From the NCBI GenBank assembly GCA_001800945.1, contig MGWJ01000079.1, positions 1 to 6,061 on the forward strand: a DNA stretch of 6,061 bases, written 5' to 3'. Under the pieces are notes generated by a model. That model ran no database searches. It was not told the DNA's origin and worked only from the letters and a program-made list of their open reading frames with translations. Within the stretch, counting starts at the first letter, position 1. Every line of letters starts with the position of its first letter. This DNA is from Flavobacteria bacterium RIFCSPLOWO2_12_FULL_31_7 (GTDB lineage Bacteria > Bacteroidota > Bacteroidia > Flavobacteriales > Flavobacteriaceae). Made by a program: the position numbers and the translations under genes. Shown here piece by piece: positions 1 through 6,061 of the stretch.

Positions 1-1440
1 ATCTGCATTAGCATCTTGATACAACACCAAATCATTAGTTAACGATGCTGGAGCAACTGGCAAATTCACATGGCCCGGATTAAAAGCATTGTCATTTAAT
101 GAATAATTATTCCCTGTTAAAGTTCCCGAATTAATTAAAATCTTAGGTGGGTTAGAGTTCCATAAATACATTTGCATTCTTGGAGCTGATCCATCACCTG
201 GTGTTGAAAAATTCGCATTATTTAAGTTTGGTGTTGTTAATGTAGAACCGTCTTGTGCTTCTGCATTAACAGCATCATTACCTGAACCACCTCTTCCGTA
301 GTTAACAACTTGAAAATTTCTATTTGCCTCGTTAAAACCATACTGATACCATAAATCATGCATGATATTATTCATGTAAAACAAATTAGAAACCGCAGCA
401 TTAATATAAGTCCCAGCTGCTACATTATTCCCTGGATAAGGAAAATCGAAAGTTAAATTAGGATAAGTTCCTCCTGAAGGAGAAATTCCTCCAGAATTAT
501 TACTATCAAAATCATCTTTAGCAAAAACGTTGTTTCCTCTTGTAATGGCAAATTGAGTCGCTGCTGTACCACCACCAATTGTATTATTTGTATTATGCCA
601 ACCATTAGGCGATGCCGCAACCAACAAAGGTGCTAAAGCAGTTGTAGCTTCAGGGTTTGTAATTAATTGTCTAGCCGAATGATTTGGGCTTTCATAATTC
701 CAAGGAATAACTCTGTAATTGGTAGTTCCAGGAGTTAGTAAAGCATTTGCTTGATTAGTAAATGCAGCCTTTTCAAAACTGTATTCTTTTTTTAGCAAAC
801 AATTAGAATGATTATGATTTGGGCCAAAAGCACATTTAGTAACTAAATCTCTTTTTTCTAATAATTCTCCGTTTTCAGCATTTATTCTAACTTTCCATAA
901 ATGGTTTGTATTTTGAGAATAAAACTCATAGTTCCAAGTTAAAATTAAATCTCCATTTTGATTTGGAAAATATACTAATTCCGCAGAAACTAAATCTTCC
1001 GATAAAGCACCATTAGACAATTTATACTTATTATTTTCTGATTTAACGATTGAAGAAGAAAAAACAGGCTCGTTAACTTTTGTCAAAGCAGTTGAAAAAC
1101 CATCTAACACAGTTAAAGTTGGCTGAATTAAATTGATTTTATGAGAAACATTACTTATAAAACCTTCTGGCTCATTGATAATTTCTCCATTTTTTATCCA
1201 AAAATACATGAAATTATTATCTATTTTAACGCCATTAAAAGTTTGTAAAACAAGATAATTAGTAATTCCGGTACTTTCAGAATTGGTTTCAGATTCAATA
1301 ATCCAATTTGACTTCTCCGAAGCACTGATATTTAATTTGGTATAATTTTCATCAATAAAATTTTGTATTTTTTGACTAGAATTTTGAGAAAATCCTAGAG
1401 AAATAAAAAACACAAAAACAAAAAATAATTGTTTTTTCAT
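1..1440 (-). CDS. Secreted M36 (fungalysin-type) zinc metalloprotease, N-terminal 480 residues, cut by the left edge
   Basis: A secreted endopeptidase precursor that reads open from an ATG at 1440 to base 1. Residues 1-18 form a signal peptide (MKKQ, a Phe/Val-rich core, then SLGFS) with likely cleavage before Gln19. Residues about 25-100 resemble the FTP propeptide domain of fungalysin/thermolysin-type proteases, and about 100-200 resemble the rest of the inhibitory propeptide. Residues 350-425 are the clearest family signature: a SNLFYMNNIMHDLWYQYGF stretch, then NFQ, GRGGSGNDAV, AEAQDG and FSTPGDG before an RMQMYLW strand. Residues from about 430 look like the beginning of a PA-domain insertion, as in many bacterial M36 enzymes. 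The zinc-binding HExxH helix and any C-terminal type IX secretion signal would lie beyond the window, so activity cannot be judged. The family call is firm. Export by type IX secretion is inferred from relatives only. A promoter lies 30 bases upstream. Confidence 0.9.
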   Translation of the reverse strand, partial: MKKQLFFVFVFFISLGFSQNSSQKIQNFIDENYTKLNISASEKSNWIIESETNSESTGITNYLVLQTFNGVKIDNNFMYFWIKNGEIINEPEGFISNVSHKINLIQPTLTVLDGFSTALTKVNEPVFSSSIVKSENNKYKLSNGALSEDLVSAELVYFPNQNGDLILTWNYEFYSQNTNHLWKVRINAENGELLEKRDLVTKCAFGPNHNHSNCLLKKEYSFEKAAFTNQANALLTPGTTNYRVIPWNYESPNHSARQLITNPEATTALAPLLVAASPNGWHNTNNTIGGGTAATQFAITRGNNVFAKDDFDSNNSGGISPSGGTYPNLTFDFPYPGNNVAAGTYINAAVSNLFYMNNIMHDLWYQYGFNEANRNFQVVNYGRGGSGNDAVNAEAQDGSTLTTPNLNNANFSTPGDGSAPRMQMYLWNSNPPKILINSGTLTGNNYSLNDNAFNPGHVNLPVAPASLTNDLVLYQDANAD

Positions 1441-1470
1441 AAATAGTAGGTTGTTTATTTGTTAAGACCT

Positions 1471-1500
1471 CAAAATTAATACTTTATATATAAAATGCAA
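1471..1500 (-). promoter_or_regulatory. Bacteroidota-type promoter for the M36 protease gene
   Basis: Read on the minus strand, TTG (1500-1498) is followed by 19 bases and then TAATTTTG (1478-1471), an exact match to the -7 consensus TAnnTTTG used by the Bacteroidota primary sigma factor. The -7 box ends 30 bases before the ATG at 1440, which implies a leader of roughly 25 bases with no Shine-Dalgarno sequence, as is usual in this phylum. It implies that the protease is transcribed independently of dgt. The transcription start has not been observed. Confidence 0.65.
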
Positions 1501-1517
1501 GAATTTTAGAAATTCTT
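1499..1517 (-). terminator. Possible weak terminator after dgt
   Basis: Fourteen bases past the dgt stop, the minus strand reads AAGAATTT, a 3-base loop, then AAATTCTT: a perfect 8-bp stem. It has only one G-C pair per arm and is followed by GCATTTTATA rather than a clean U tract, so it may be a poor terminator or chance in AT-rich DNA. It overlaps the -33 element of the following promoter. Confidence 0.3.
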
Positions 1518-1531
1518 TTCATTTATTACAA

Positions 1532-2875
1532 TTATATTCTAGTCGCATTAATAATTTTATAAATCTCAATCGCTTTTCCATCGGTTAACAAAGAAACAAA
1601 TTGACAAATATTTAATAATTTATCATACATCGTTACTTTATTGCTTTTGTATTTTTCTGGCAAGATGTTCATGATTAATTTATCGGAATTCGTTGCCGTA
1701 TTATTAGATGTATTGATGTAAGCATTCGTAAAAACATCTAACAAAGTATGAATCACTTTATACCCAATAATTTCTTTCTCGATAACTTCTTTTGATTGAT
1801 AAATGTTTTTCACACTGATATTGATAATATCAGAAATTTGCGCTTTGTATTGACTTTTATCCATCAAGGAAACTGAAAATTCGCCTTTTAAAATGTCCGA
1901 TTCATTTTCCATAAAGATAGAAACCGCATCGTTAATTAAACTTCCAATCGCTAAAGCACGCAGATAACTGATACGATCTTCTTTGGTTTTTAATTCATTA
2001 TATTTTTTAGAATCGATAGATTTTTGCACTAGTTTAATCAAATATTCCAACGCGAAATCTTCATTGATTAAACCCAATTTTATTCCGTCTTCAAAATCAA
2101 TAATCGTATAACAAATATCATCAGCCGCTTCCACTAAAAACGCTAATGGATGACGAAAATAGCCGACATCTGGATTGGTTTTATTCGAAATCAAACCTAA
2201 TTCGGAAGCAACTTCTTGAAAGAATTTTTTGTCTTGTTGAAAGAAGCCGTATTTTTTATCACAAATATTTTTTGTCGGTTTTTTAGGCAAACTCTCTTTT
2301 GGATATTTCATGAAAGTTCCTAAAGTCGCATACGATAATCGCAAGGCACCTTCTACACCTTCTCGACTTGAAGTCAAGATAGAAAACCCATTCGCATTAC
2401 CTTCAAAATCGATAATATCTTGCCATTCTTTTTCAGAAACTTCCGATTTGTATTTTTGTCCGCTTCCTGATGAAAAATATTCTCCAATAGCTTTTTCACC
2501 TGAATGTCCGAAAGGCGGATTTCCGATATCGTGCGACAAACAAGCTGCTGCTACAATCGCACCGAAATCGTTTAATTGATAGCCGTGAATTTCTTGTAAA
2601 TGCGGATATTTTTCCAACACTTTTTTTCCCACTAATCTTCCAATAGAACGACCCACAACAGAAACCTCCAAACTATGTGTTAAGCGCGTATGCACAAAAT
2701 CCGTTTTAGAAAGCGGAATCACTTGTGTTTTATCTTGAAGCAAACGAAATTCTGAAGAAAAAATAATTCTATCATAATCCACTTCAAAACCTAAACGGGT
2801 GTCGTCTTGTTCTTTTCGTAATCGTTTACTTGTGTCGCCTTGTCGTCTTAAAGATAAAAGTTGTTCCCAGTGCAT
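1532..2875 (-). CDS. dgt: dGTPase-like deoxynucleoside triphosphate triphosphohydrolase (HD domain)
   Basis: A cytoplasmic metal-dependent hydrolase that splits dGTP, and perhaps other dNTPs, into deoxynucleoside and triphosphate. With the start at 2875 (MHWEQLLSLRRQGD) it has 447 residues, about normal for the family. The HD site is complete: H67 in RLTHSLEV, H115-D116 in SHDIGNPPFGHSGE, H124 and E127 in the same stretch, and D252/D253 in EAADDICY. The 9- and 12-residue offsets of H124 and E127 from H115 match the catalytic pair of E. coli Dgt. The early DTRLGFEVDYDRIIFSSEF and LQDKTQVIPLS segments are typical of Dgt enzymes. I prefer 2875 over the adjacent ATG at 2878 because homologues begin M-x-W-E-Q-L-L. 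A GTG at 2938 would add 21 residues encoded by repetitive intergenic DNA and is unlikely. The gene follows the terminator of the small upstream gene, so it probably has its own promoter, but I found no exact one. True substrate preference cannot be read from sequence. Confidence 0.95.
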   Translation of the reverse strand: MHWEQLLSLRRQGDTSKRLRKEQDDTRLGFEVDYDRIIFSSEFRLLQDKTQVIPLSKTDFVHTRLTHSLEVSVVGRSIGRLVGKKVLEKYPHLQEIHGYQLNDFGAIVAAACLSHDIGNPPFGHSGEKAIGEYFSSGSGQKYKSEVSEKEWQDIIDFEGNANGFSILTSSREGVEGALRLSYATLGTFMKYPKESLPKKPTKNICDKKYGFFQQDKKFFQEVASELGLISNKTNPDVGYFRHPLAFLVEAADDICYTIIDFEDGIKLGLINEDFALEYLIKLVQKSIDSKKYNELKTKEDRISYLRALAIGSLINDAVSIFMENESDILKGEFSVSLMDKSQYKAQISDIINISVKNIYQSKEVIEKEIIGYKVIHTLLDVFTNAYINTSNNTATNSDKLIMNILPEKYKSNKVTMYDKLLNICQFVSLLTDGKAIEIYKIINATRI

Positions 2876-2907
2876 CATAAAAAGTTGGATGTTTGAAGTT
2901 CGAAGCA

Positions 2908-2943
2908 CGAAGATAGAAATATTTCGCCACGAATTCACGAATT
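2908..2943. repeat. Tandem 8-mer plus 10-bp palindrome upstream of dgt
   Basis: CACGAATT occurs twice in perfect tandem at 2928-2943, next to the perfect palindrome GAAATATTTC at 2916-2925. A degenerate CGAAGCACGAAG follows towards dgt at 2901-2912. The arrangement lies in the dgt leader region and does not look coding. CACGAATT-rich strings resemble dispersed intergenic repeats seen in flavobacterial genomes, but a genome search is needed to confirm this. On the minus strand 2915-2908 reads TATCTTCG, one mismatch from the -7 consensus but without a matching upstream element. Confidence 0.5.
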
Positions 2944-2973
2944 AAAAATCAAATACAAAAAAATTAAAGCTAT

Positions 2974-3001
2974 AAAAAAAGCCTTCAAAATGAAGACTTT
3001 A
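2974..3001 (-). terminator. Intrinsic terminator after the 73-residue gene
   Basis: On the minus strand AAAGTCTTC (3000-2992), a 5-base loop and GAAGGCTTT (2986-2978) form a 9-bp stem with one U-G wobble. A run of seven T on the minus strand, partly shared with the stem, completes it (2980-2974). It starts 5 bases after the stop codon at 3006-3008. This separates the small gene from dgt transcriptionally. Confidence 0.85.
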
Positions 3002-3005
3002 AAAT

Positions 3006-3227
3006 TTACTCTTTTAAGTTAGATAAGAAAAACAAATTGGATTTCTTTGGATACTTCTCATAACTTTTATCGCTAGGATTTTCAATTATTGTTTTAATAT
3101 TTACCTCATCGCCCAATTTAAATTTTGAAACGACTAATTTATAATCTAACATGTAAGGTCCGCAGAAAAAATTTCCGTCAGCATCTTGCTCGATAATTCC
3201 TGTATAAACTCCTTTTTCTTTTGACAT
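3006..3227 (-). CDS. Small protein of unknown function, 73 residues
   Basis: I do not recognise this gene. From the ATG at 3227 it encodes MSKEKGVYTGIIEQDADGNF and continues to a C-terminal LSNLKE. It is charged, lysine-rich and has neither a signal peptide nor a membrane segment, so it should be cytoplasmic. Alternating hydrophobic residues (VYTGII, NFFC, KLVVSKF, EVNIKTII) and turn-like DADG and KLGDEV segments suggest a small all-beta fold, possibly OB- or SH3-like; this is inference only. It has one cysteine. The start at 3227 is preferred because a TAnnTTTG element ends 14 bases upstream and the leader is A-rich. An upstream ATG at 3323 would put 32 extra residues across the nrdA stop and terminator. 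It lies between nrdA and dgt, flanked by its own promoter and terminator, which supports a real monocistronic gene. Confidence 0.75.
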   Translation of the reverse strand: MSKEKGVYTGIIEQDADGNFFCGPYMLDYKLVVSKFKLGDEVNIKTIIENPSDKSYEKYPKKSNLFFLSNLKE

Positions 3228-3241
3228 AATTTTATTTTTTA

Positions 3242-3249
3242 CAAAGGTA
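3242..3249 (-). promoter_or_regulatory. -7 promoter element (TACCTTTG) for the 73-residue gene
   Basis: TACCTTTG on the minus strand is an exact TAnnTTTG match. It ends 14 bases before the ATG at 3227, so the leader would be only about 10 bases. The best upstream element is TTTA, 17 bases earlier at 3270-3267, inside the loop of the nrdA terminator. This is a weak -33 match. The promoter and terminator therefore share DNA. Confidence 0.6.
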
Positions 3250-3250
3250 T

Positions 3251-3282
3251 AAAAAAACAGCCACTTTAAAAATGGCTGTTTT
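3251..3282 (-). terminator. Strong intrinsic terminator after nrdA
   Basis: On the minus strand AAAACAGCCA (3282-3273), a 9-base loop and TGGCTGTTTT (3263-3254) form a perfect 10-bp stem, and the T run continues to 3251 (seven T in all). It lies 28 bases past the nrdA stop codon and should end the nrdBA transcript. Read on the plus strand it also has a short T run, but no plus-strand gene approaches it. Confidence 0.92.
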
Positions 3283-3310
3283 ATGAATATTCTTTTATTC
3301 GAGTTTCTGA

Positions 3311-5740
3311 TTAAGAACCACACATTTCACAATCATCTGGACCAGCATTTTTAGCTAATTCAATCATAGCTCTGTATTCTTCAGCAGACATTGCAGAAGT
3401 TGCAACTGGTTCAACAGCTTGCACTACTTCTAATTGTTCTTTTGGTGCAGTTTGCACAATTGGTTCTGCTTTTTTGTCGTTATTTAAGGTAAACTTAATG
3501 GCATCAACAGCAGCTTTTGTTCGTAAATAATACATTCCTGTTTTTAAACCTGATTGCCAAGCGTAAAAGTGCATCGATGTTAATTTGGCATAATTAGCAT
3601 TTTGCATGAACAAGTTTAACGACTGTGATTGATCAACAAAATACCCACGGTGACGCGACATGTCGATAATATCTTTCATAGACATTTCCCAAACGGTTTT
3701 GTATAATTCTTTTAAGTCTTGTGGAATGTTTAAGTTTTGAACCGATCCGTTTTCACGCATTAATTCTTGTTTTAAATCTTCAGTCCACAAGCCTAATTTT
3801 ACTAAATCTTCTAGTAAATGTTTGTTTACCACGATAAATTCTCCAGACAATACACGACGTGTATAAATATTAGAAGTATATGGCTCAAACGCTTCGTTGT
3901 TTCCTAAAATTTGAGATGTAGAAGCAGTTGGCATTGGCGCTACTAATAACGAGTTACGAACTCCAAATTCCATTACTTCTTTTCTTAAATTGGCCCAATC
4001 CCAACGACCAGATAAATCTGAATCTTGTAATCCCCAAAGATTATATTGGAATTCTCCTTGAGAAATTGGTGAACCTTTAAAAGTTGAATATGGTCCTTCT
4101 TCTTTAGCCATTTCCATTGAAGCCGTTACAGCAGCAAAGTACATTGTTTCGAAGATTTCTTGGTTTAATTTTTTCGCTTCATCACTTGTAAAAGGTAATC
4201 TTAGCATGATGAAAGCATCTGCTAAACCTTGTACACCTAATCCGATTGGACGGTGACGTTTGTTAGAATTTTCACCCTCAACAACTGGGTAATAATTTCT
4301 ATCAATTACTTTATTTAAGTTTTTCGTTACACGTTTGGTAACCGTATAAAATAACTCGTGATTGAAAGCACCGTTTTCTACGAACATTGGTAACGAAAGA
4401 GAGGCTAAATTACAAACTGCAATTTCATCCTTCGAAGTATATTCCATAATTTCAGTACATAAATTCGAAGAACGAATCGTACCTAAATTTTTCTGATTTG
4501 ATTTTCTGTTGGCTGCATCTTTGTACAACATATATGGCGTTCCAGTTTCAATTTGAGATTCTAGAATTTTTTCCCATAATTCGTGTGCTTTGATAGTTTT
4601 TCTACCTTTTCCAGCAGCTTCGTACGAAGTATAAAGTGCTTCGAATTCTTCCCCGTGAACATCATATAAACCTGGACATTCATTCGGACACATTAACGTC
4701 CATAATCCATCTTCTTGTACACGTTTCATGAATAAATCTGACGTCCACATTGCGAAGAATAAATCACGCGCACGCATTTCTTCCTTACCTGTATTCTTTT
4801 TCAAATCTAAGAAATCGAAGATATCAGCATGCCAAGTTTCGATGTAAATGGCAAAGCTTCCTTTACGTTTTCCTCCACCTTGATCTACATAACGTGCCGT
4901 GTCATTGAACACACGTAACATCGGGACAATTCCGTTTGATGTTCCGTTTGTGCCACGAATGTAGGAACCTGTTGCACGAACATTGTGAATAGATAATCCA
5001 ATTCCACCTGCCGATTGAGAAATTTTTGCCGTTTGTTTTAACGTATCGTAAATTCCATCAATACTATCATCTTGCATTGCTAAAAGGAAACAAGAAGACA
5101 TTTGAGGTTTTGGTGTACCTGCGTTGAATAAAGTTGGTGTGGCGTGTGTGAAGAATTTTTTCGACATTAAGTCGTACGTTTCTAAAACTGCTGGTAAATC
5201 ATTTAAGTGAATACCAACCGCTACACGCATTAACATGTGTTGTGGACGTTCTACAATTTTACCATTAATTTTAAGTAAATACGAACGCTCTAGAGTTTTA
5301 AACCCGAAATAATCGTAGTTAAAATCTCTGTTATATATGATATGAGAATTTAAATATTCTGCATTTTCTTGAATTACATTATGTACTTCTTCTGATAAAA
5401 GTGGTGCGGCTTGATTGGTTCTTGGGTTTACATAATGATACATCGCATTCATCGTTTCTGAGAACGATTTGTTGGTGTTTTTATGTAAGTTAGAAATTGC
5501 AATACGAGCTGCAAGTTGCGCGTAATCTGGGTGAGCAATGGTCATTGAAGCCGCTGTTTCTGCCGCCAAGTTATCTAATTCTGAAGTAGTTACACCATCG
5601 TACAATCCTTCAATAACTCTCATAGCTACTTTTACAGCATCTACTAAATCGTTTAAACCATAACACAGTTTCTTAATTCTGTCTGTGATTTTGTCGAAAC
5701 TTACAGGCTCTTTGTGGCCATCTCTTTTTATTACGTACAT
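3311..5740 (-). CDS. nrdA: Class Ia ribonucleoside-diphosphate reductase, large (alpha) subunit
   Basis: The catalytic and allosteric subunit of aerobic ribonucleotide reductase, which reduces ribonucleoside diphosphates to deoxyribonucleotides using a radical supplied by NrdB. From the ATG at 5740 it has 809 residues. An ATP-cone begins at once (MYVIKRDGHKEPVSFDKI, about residues 1-90), giving overall activity control by ATP/dATP. The barrel carries the full active site: C217 (SSCFLL) and C443 (AVCNLASLS) as the redox pair, and N426, C428 and E430 in SSNLCTEIMEY. Y737-Y738 in GMYYLRT are the radical-transfer tyrosines. The C-terminal CEMCGS (C804, C807) is the thioredoxin-reducible tail, joined by a flexible linker rich in Ala, Val, Pro and Glu (about 754-785). 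An ATG at 5764 would add eight unrelated residues (MLVHKTKT), so I reject it. I see no intein or frameshift. It lies downstream of nrdB on the same strand and is closed by a strong terminator, consistent with an nrdBA operon. Confidence 0.98.
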   Translation of the reverse strand: MYVIKRDGHKEPVSFDKITDRIKKLCYGLNDLVDAVKVAMRVIEGLYDGVTTSELDNLAAETAASMTIAHPDYAQLAARIAISNLHKNTNKSFSETMNAMYHYVNPRTNQAAPLLSEEVHNVIQENAEYLNSHIIYNRDFNYDYFGFKTLERSYLLKINGKIVERPQHMLMRVAVGIHLNDLPAVLETYDLMSKKFFTHATPTLFNAGTPKPQMSSCFLLAMQDDSIDGIYDTLKQTAKISQSAGGIGLSIHNVRATGSYIRGTNGTSNGIVPMLRVFNDTARYVDQGGGKRKGSFAIYIETWHADIFDFLDLKKNTGKEEMRARDLFFAMWTSDLFMKRVQEDGLWTLMCPNECPGLYDVHGEEFEALYTSYEAAGKGRKTIKAHELWEKILESQIETGTPYMLYKDAANRKSNQKNLGTIRSSNLCTEIMEYTSKDEIAVCNLASLSLPMFVENGAFNHELFYTVTKRVTKNLNKVIDRNYYPVVEGENSNKRHRPIGLGVQGLADAFIMLRLPFTSDEAKKLNQEIFETMYFAAVTASMEMAKEEGPYSTFKGSPISQGEFQYNLWGLQDSDLSGRWDWANLRKEVMEFGVRNSLLVAPMPTASTSQILGNNEAFEPYTSNIYTRRVLSGEFIVVNKHLLEDLVKLGLWTEDLKQELMRENGSVQNLNIPQDLKELYKTVWEMSMKDIIDMSRHRGYFVDQSQSLNLFMQNANYAKLTSMHFYAWQSGLKTGMYYLRTKAAVDAIKFTLNNDKKAEPIVQTAPKEQLEVVQAVEPVATSAMSAEEYRAMIELAKNAGPDDCEMCGS

Positions 5741-5798
5741 AGTTTTTGTTTTGTGAACCAGCAAATCCCTTTACTGATTCGGGTTATTTGTATTAGTT

Positions 5799-5909
5799 TT
5801 AGCCACAAAGACGCGAAGTTTTTTTTTTGTTTTTGTGGTGATTTTTAGTCTGATTTTAAAACTTAGACCAAGTTTATATTTCTTTGAGACCTTGAGTCTT
5901 TGTGGCTAA
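5799..5909. repeat. 111-bp intergenic element with perfect 14-bp terminal inverted repeats
   Basis: TTAGCCACAAAGAC at 5799-5812 is the exact reverse complement of GTCTTTGTGGCTAA at 5896-5909. The 83 bases between include a run of ten T (5819-5828), a second GTGGTGA-type word (5835-5841) and a small GTCT/AGAC pairing around TTTTAAAA. It fills most of the nrdB-nrdA gap. In the nrdBA transcript the arms could pair across a large loop, but no U tract follows, so it does not look like a terminator. TTAGCCACAAAG-type words recall dispersed intergenic repeats of Bacteroidota. Copy number cannot be tested here. Confidence 0.7.
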
Positions 5910-5912
5910 TTC

Positions 5913-6061
5913 TTAAAAATCAGCGTCAAAAGAAATTTTCTGAGCATCAGTATCGGTGTTCATTACACCAGCTTTTTGATATTCAGCCACTCTTTTTTCG
6001 AAGAAATTAGTTTTACCTTGTAAGGATATCATATCCATAAAATCAAATGGATTTGCGGTAT
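5913..6061 (-). CDS. nrdB: Class I ribonucleoside-diphosphate reductase, small (beta) subunit, C-terminal 48 residues
   Basis: Only the 3' end of the gene is present; the rest lies beyond the right edge. The visible residues begin TANPFDFMDMISLQGKTNFF, continue with FEKRVAEYQKAGVM and end in ISFDADF before a TAA at 5915-5913. The NPFDFMD..SLQGKTNFFEKRV segment is the conserved end of the ferritin-like NrdB fold. The acidic tail ending in FDADF is the flexible peptide that docks onto NrdA and carries the radical-transfer path. The iron ligands and the radical tyrosine are outside the window, so metal type and subclass cannot be checked directly, though the adjacent NrdA supports class Ia. Transcription runs from here into nrdA across a 172-base gap. 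I found no exact TAnnTTTG promoter in that gap, which favours co-transcription. Confidence 0.95.
   Translation of the reverse strand, partial: TANPFDFMDMISLQGKTNFFEKRVAEYQKAGVMNTDTDAQKISFDADF

Noticed and set aside
2310..2579. Plus-strand open frame of 89 codons
   Set aside because: It lies wholly antisense to the conserved HD-domain part of dgt. Its protein has no recognisable features, and there is no promoter or terminator for it.
3228..3323. N-terminal extension of the small gene from an ATG at 3323
   Set aside because: The extra 32 residues would be encoded by the end of nrdA, its terminator hairpin and the promoter element, so they are noncoding sequence read through.
5741..5764. Upstream nrdA start at 5764
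   Set aside because: It adds MLVHKTKT before the ATP-cone, whose family-typical beginning is MYVIKRDG at 5740.
5819..5828. Run of ten T as a phase-variable tract
   Set aside because: It is intergenic, 79 bases or more from the nrdA start and not within a promoter spacer I can identify, so a switching role is unsupported.
5896..5909. Inverted repeat as an intrinsic terminator after nrdB
   Set aside because: The arms are 83 bases apart and the downstream arm is not followed by a U tract on the minus strand.
5741..5912. Separate promoter for nrdA
   Set aside because: I found no TAnnTTTG with a suitably spaced TTG on the minus strand. The closest, TAAGTTTT, lacks the final G and has no upstream element at the right distance.
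5741..6061. NrdR-box search near the nrd genes
   Set aside because: No paired sequences resembling the NrdR palindrome are visible in this gap. The nrdB promoter lies outside the window, so absence here says little.

Overview
The window looks like chromosomal DNA from a member of the Flavobacteriaceae (Bacteroidota), probably Flavobacterium or a close relative. The support is the AT-rich composition, the absence of Shine-Dalgarno-like leaders, promoter elements of the Bacteroidota TTG / TAnnTTTG type, an NrdB tail ending in FDADF, and a secreted protease with a flavobacterial-style signal peptide. Every gene I can support lies on the minus strand, so transcription runs from high to low coordinates.

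In transcription order: (1) 6061-5913, the last 48 codons of nrdB, the small subunit of class I ribonucleotide reductase, cut by the right edge. (2) 5912-5741, a 172-base gap holding a 111-base element bounded by a perfect 14-base inverted repeat. (3) 5740-3311, a complete nrdA, the large subunit of class Ia ribonucleotide reductase. (4) 3282-3251, a strong intrinsic terminator for nrdA, followed directly by a TAnnTTTG promoter element. (5) 3227-3006, a 73-residue protein I do not recognise, closed by its own terminator at 3001-2974. (6) 2875-1532, a dGTPase-like HD-domain dNTP triphosphohydrolase (dgt). (7) 1500-1471, a good promoter, leading into (8) 1440-1, the first 480 residues of a secreted M36 (fungalysin-type) metalloprotease that runs off the left edge before its zinc site.

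Functionally, nrdB and nrdA make deoxyribonucleotides from ribonucleotides, and the Dgt-family enzyme breaks dNTPs into deoxynucleoside and triphosphate. Synthesis and removal of the same pool are therefore adjacent, separated only by a small unknown gene. The M36 protease is probably unrelated to this pair and is expressed from its own promoter. No stretch longer than 300 bases lacks a gene. I see no mobile element, CRISPR array, tRNA or rRNA.

This is mostly ordinary core genome. The less explained items are the inverted repeat inside nrdBA, the tandem and palindromic sequence before dgt, and the small gene whose promoter is packed against the nrdA terminator.
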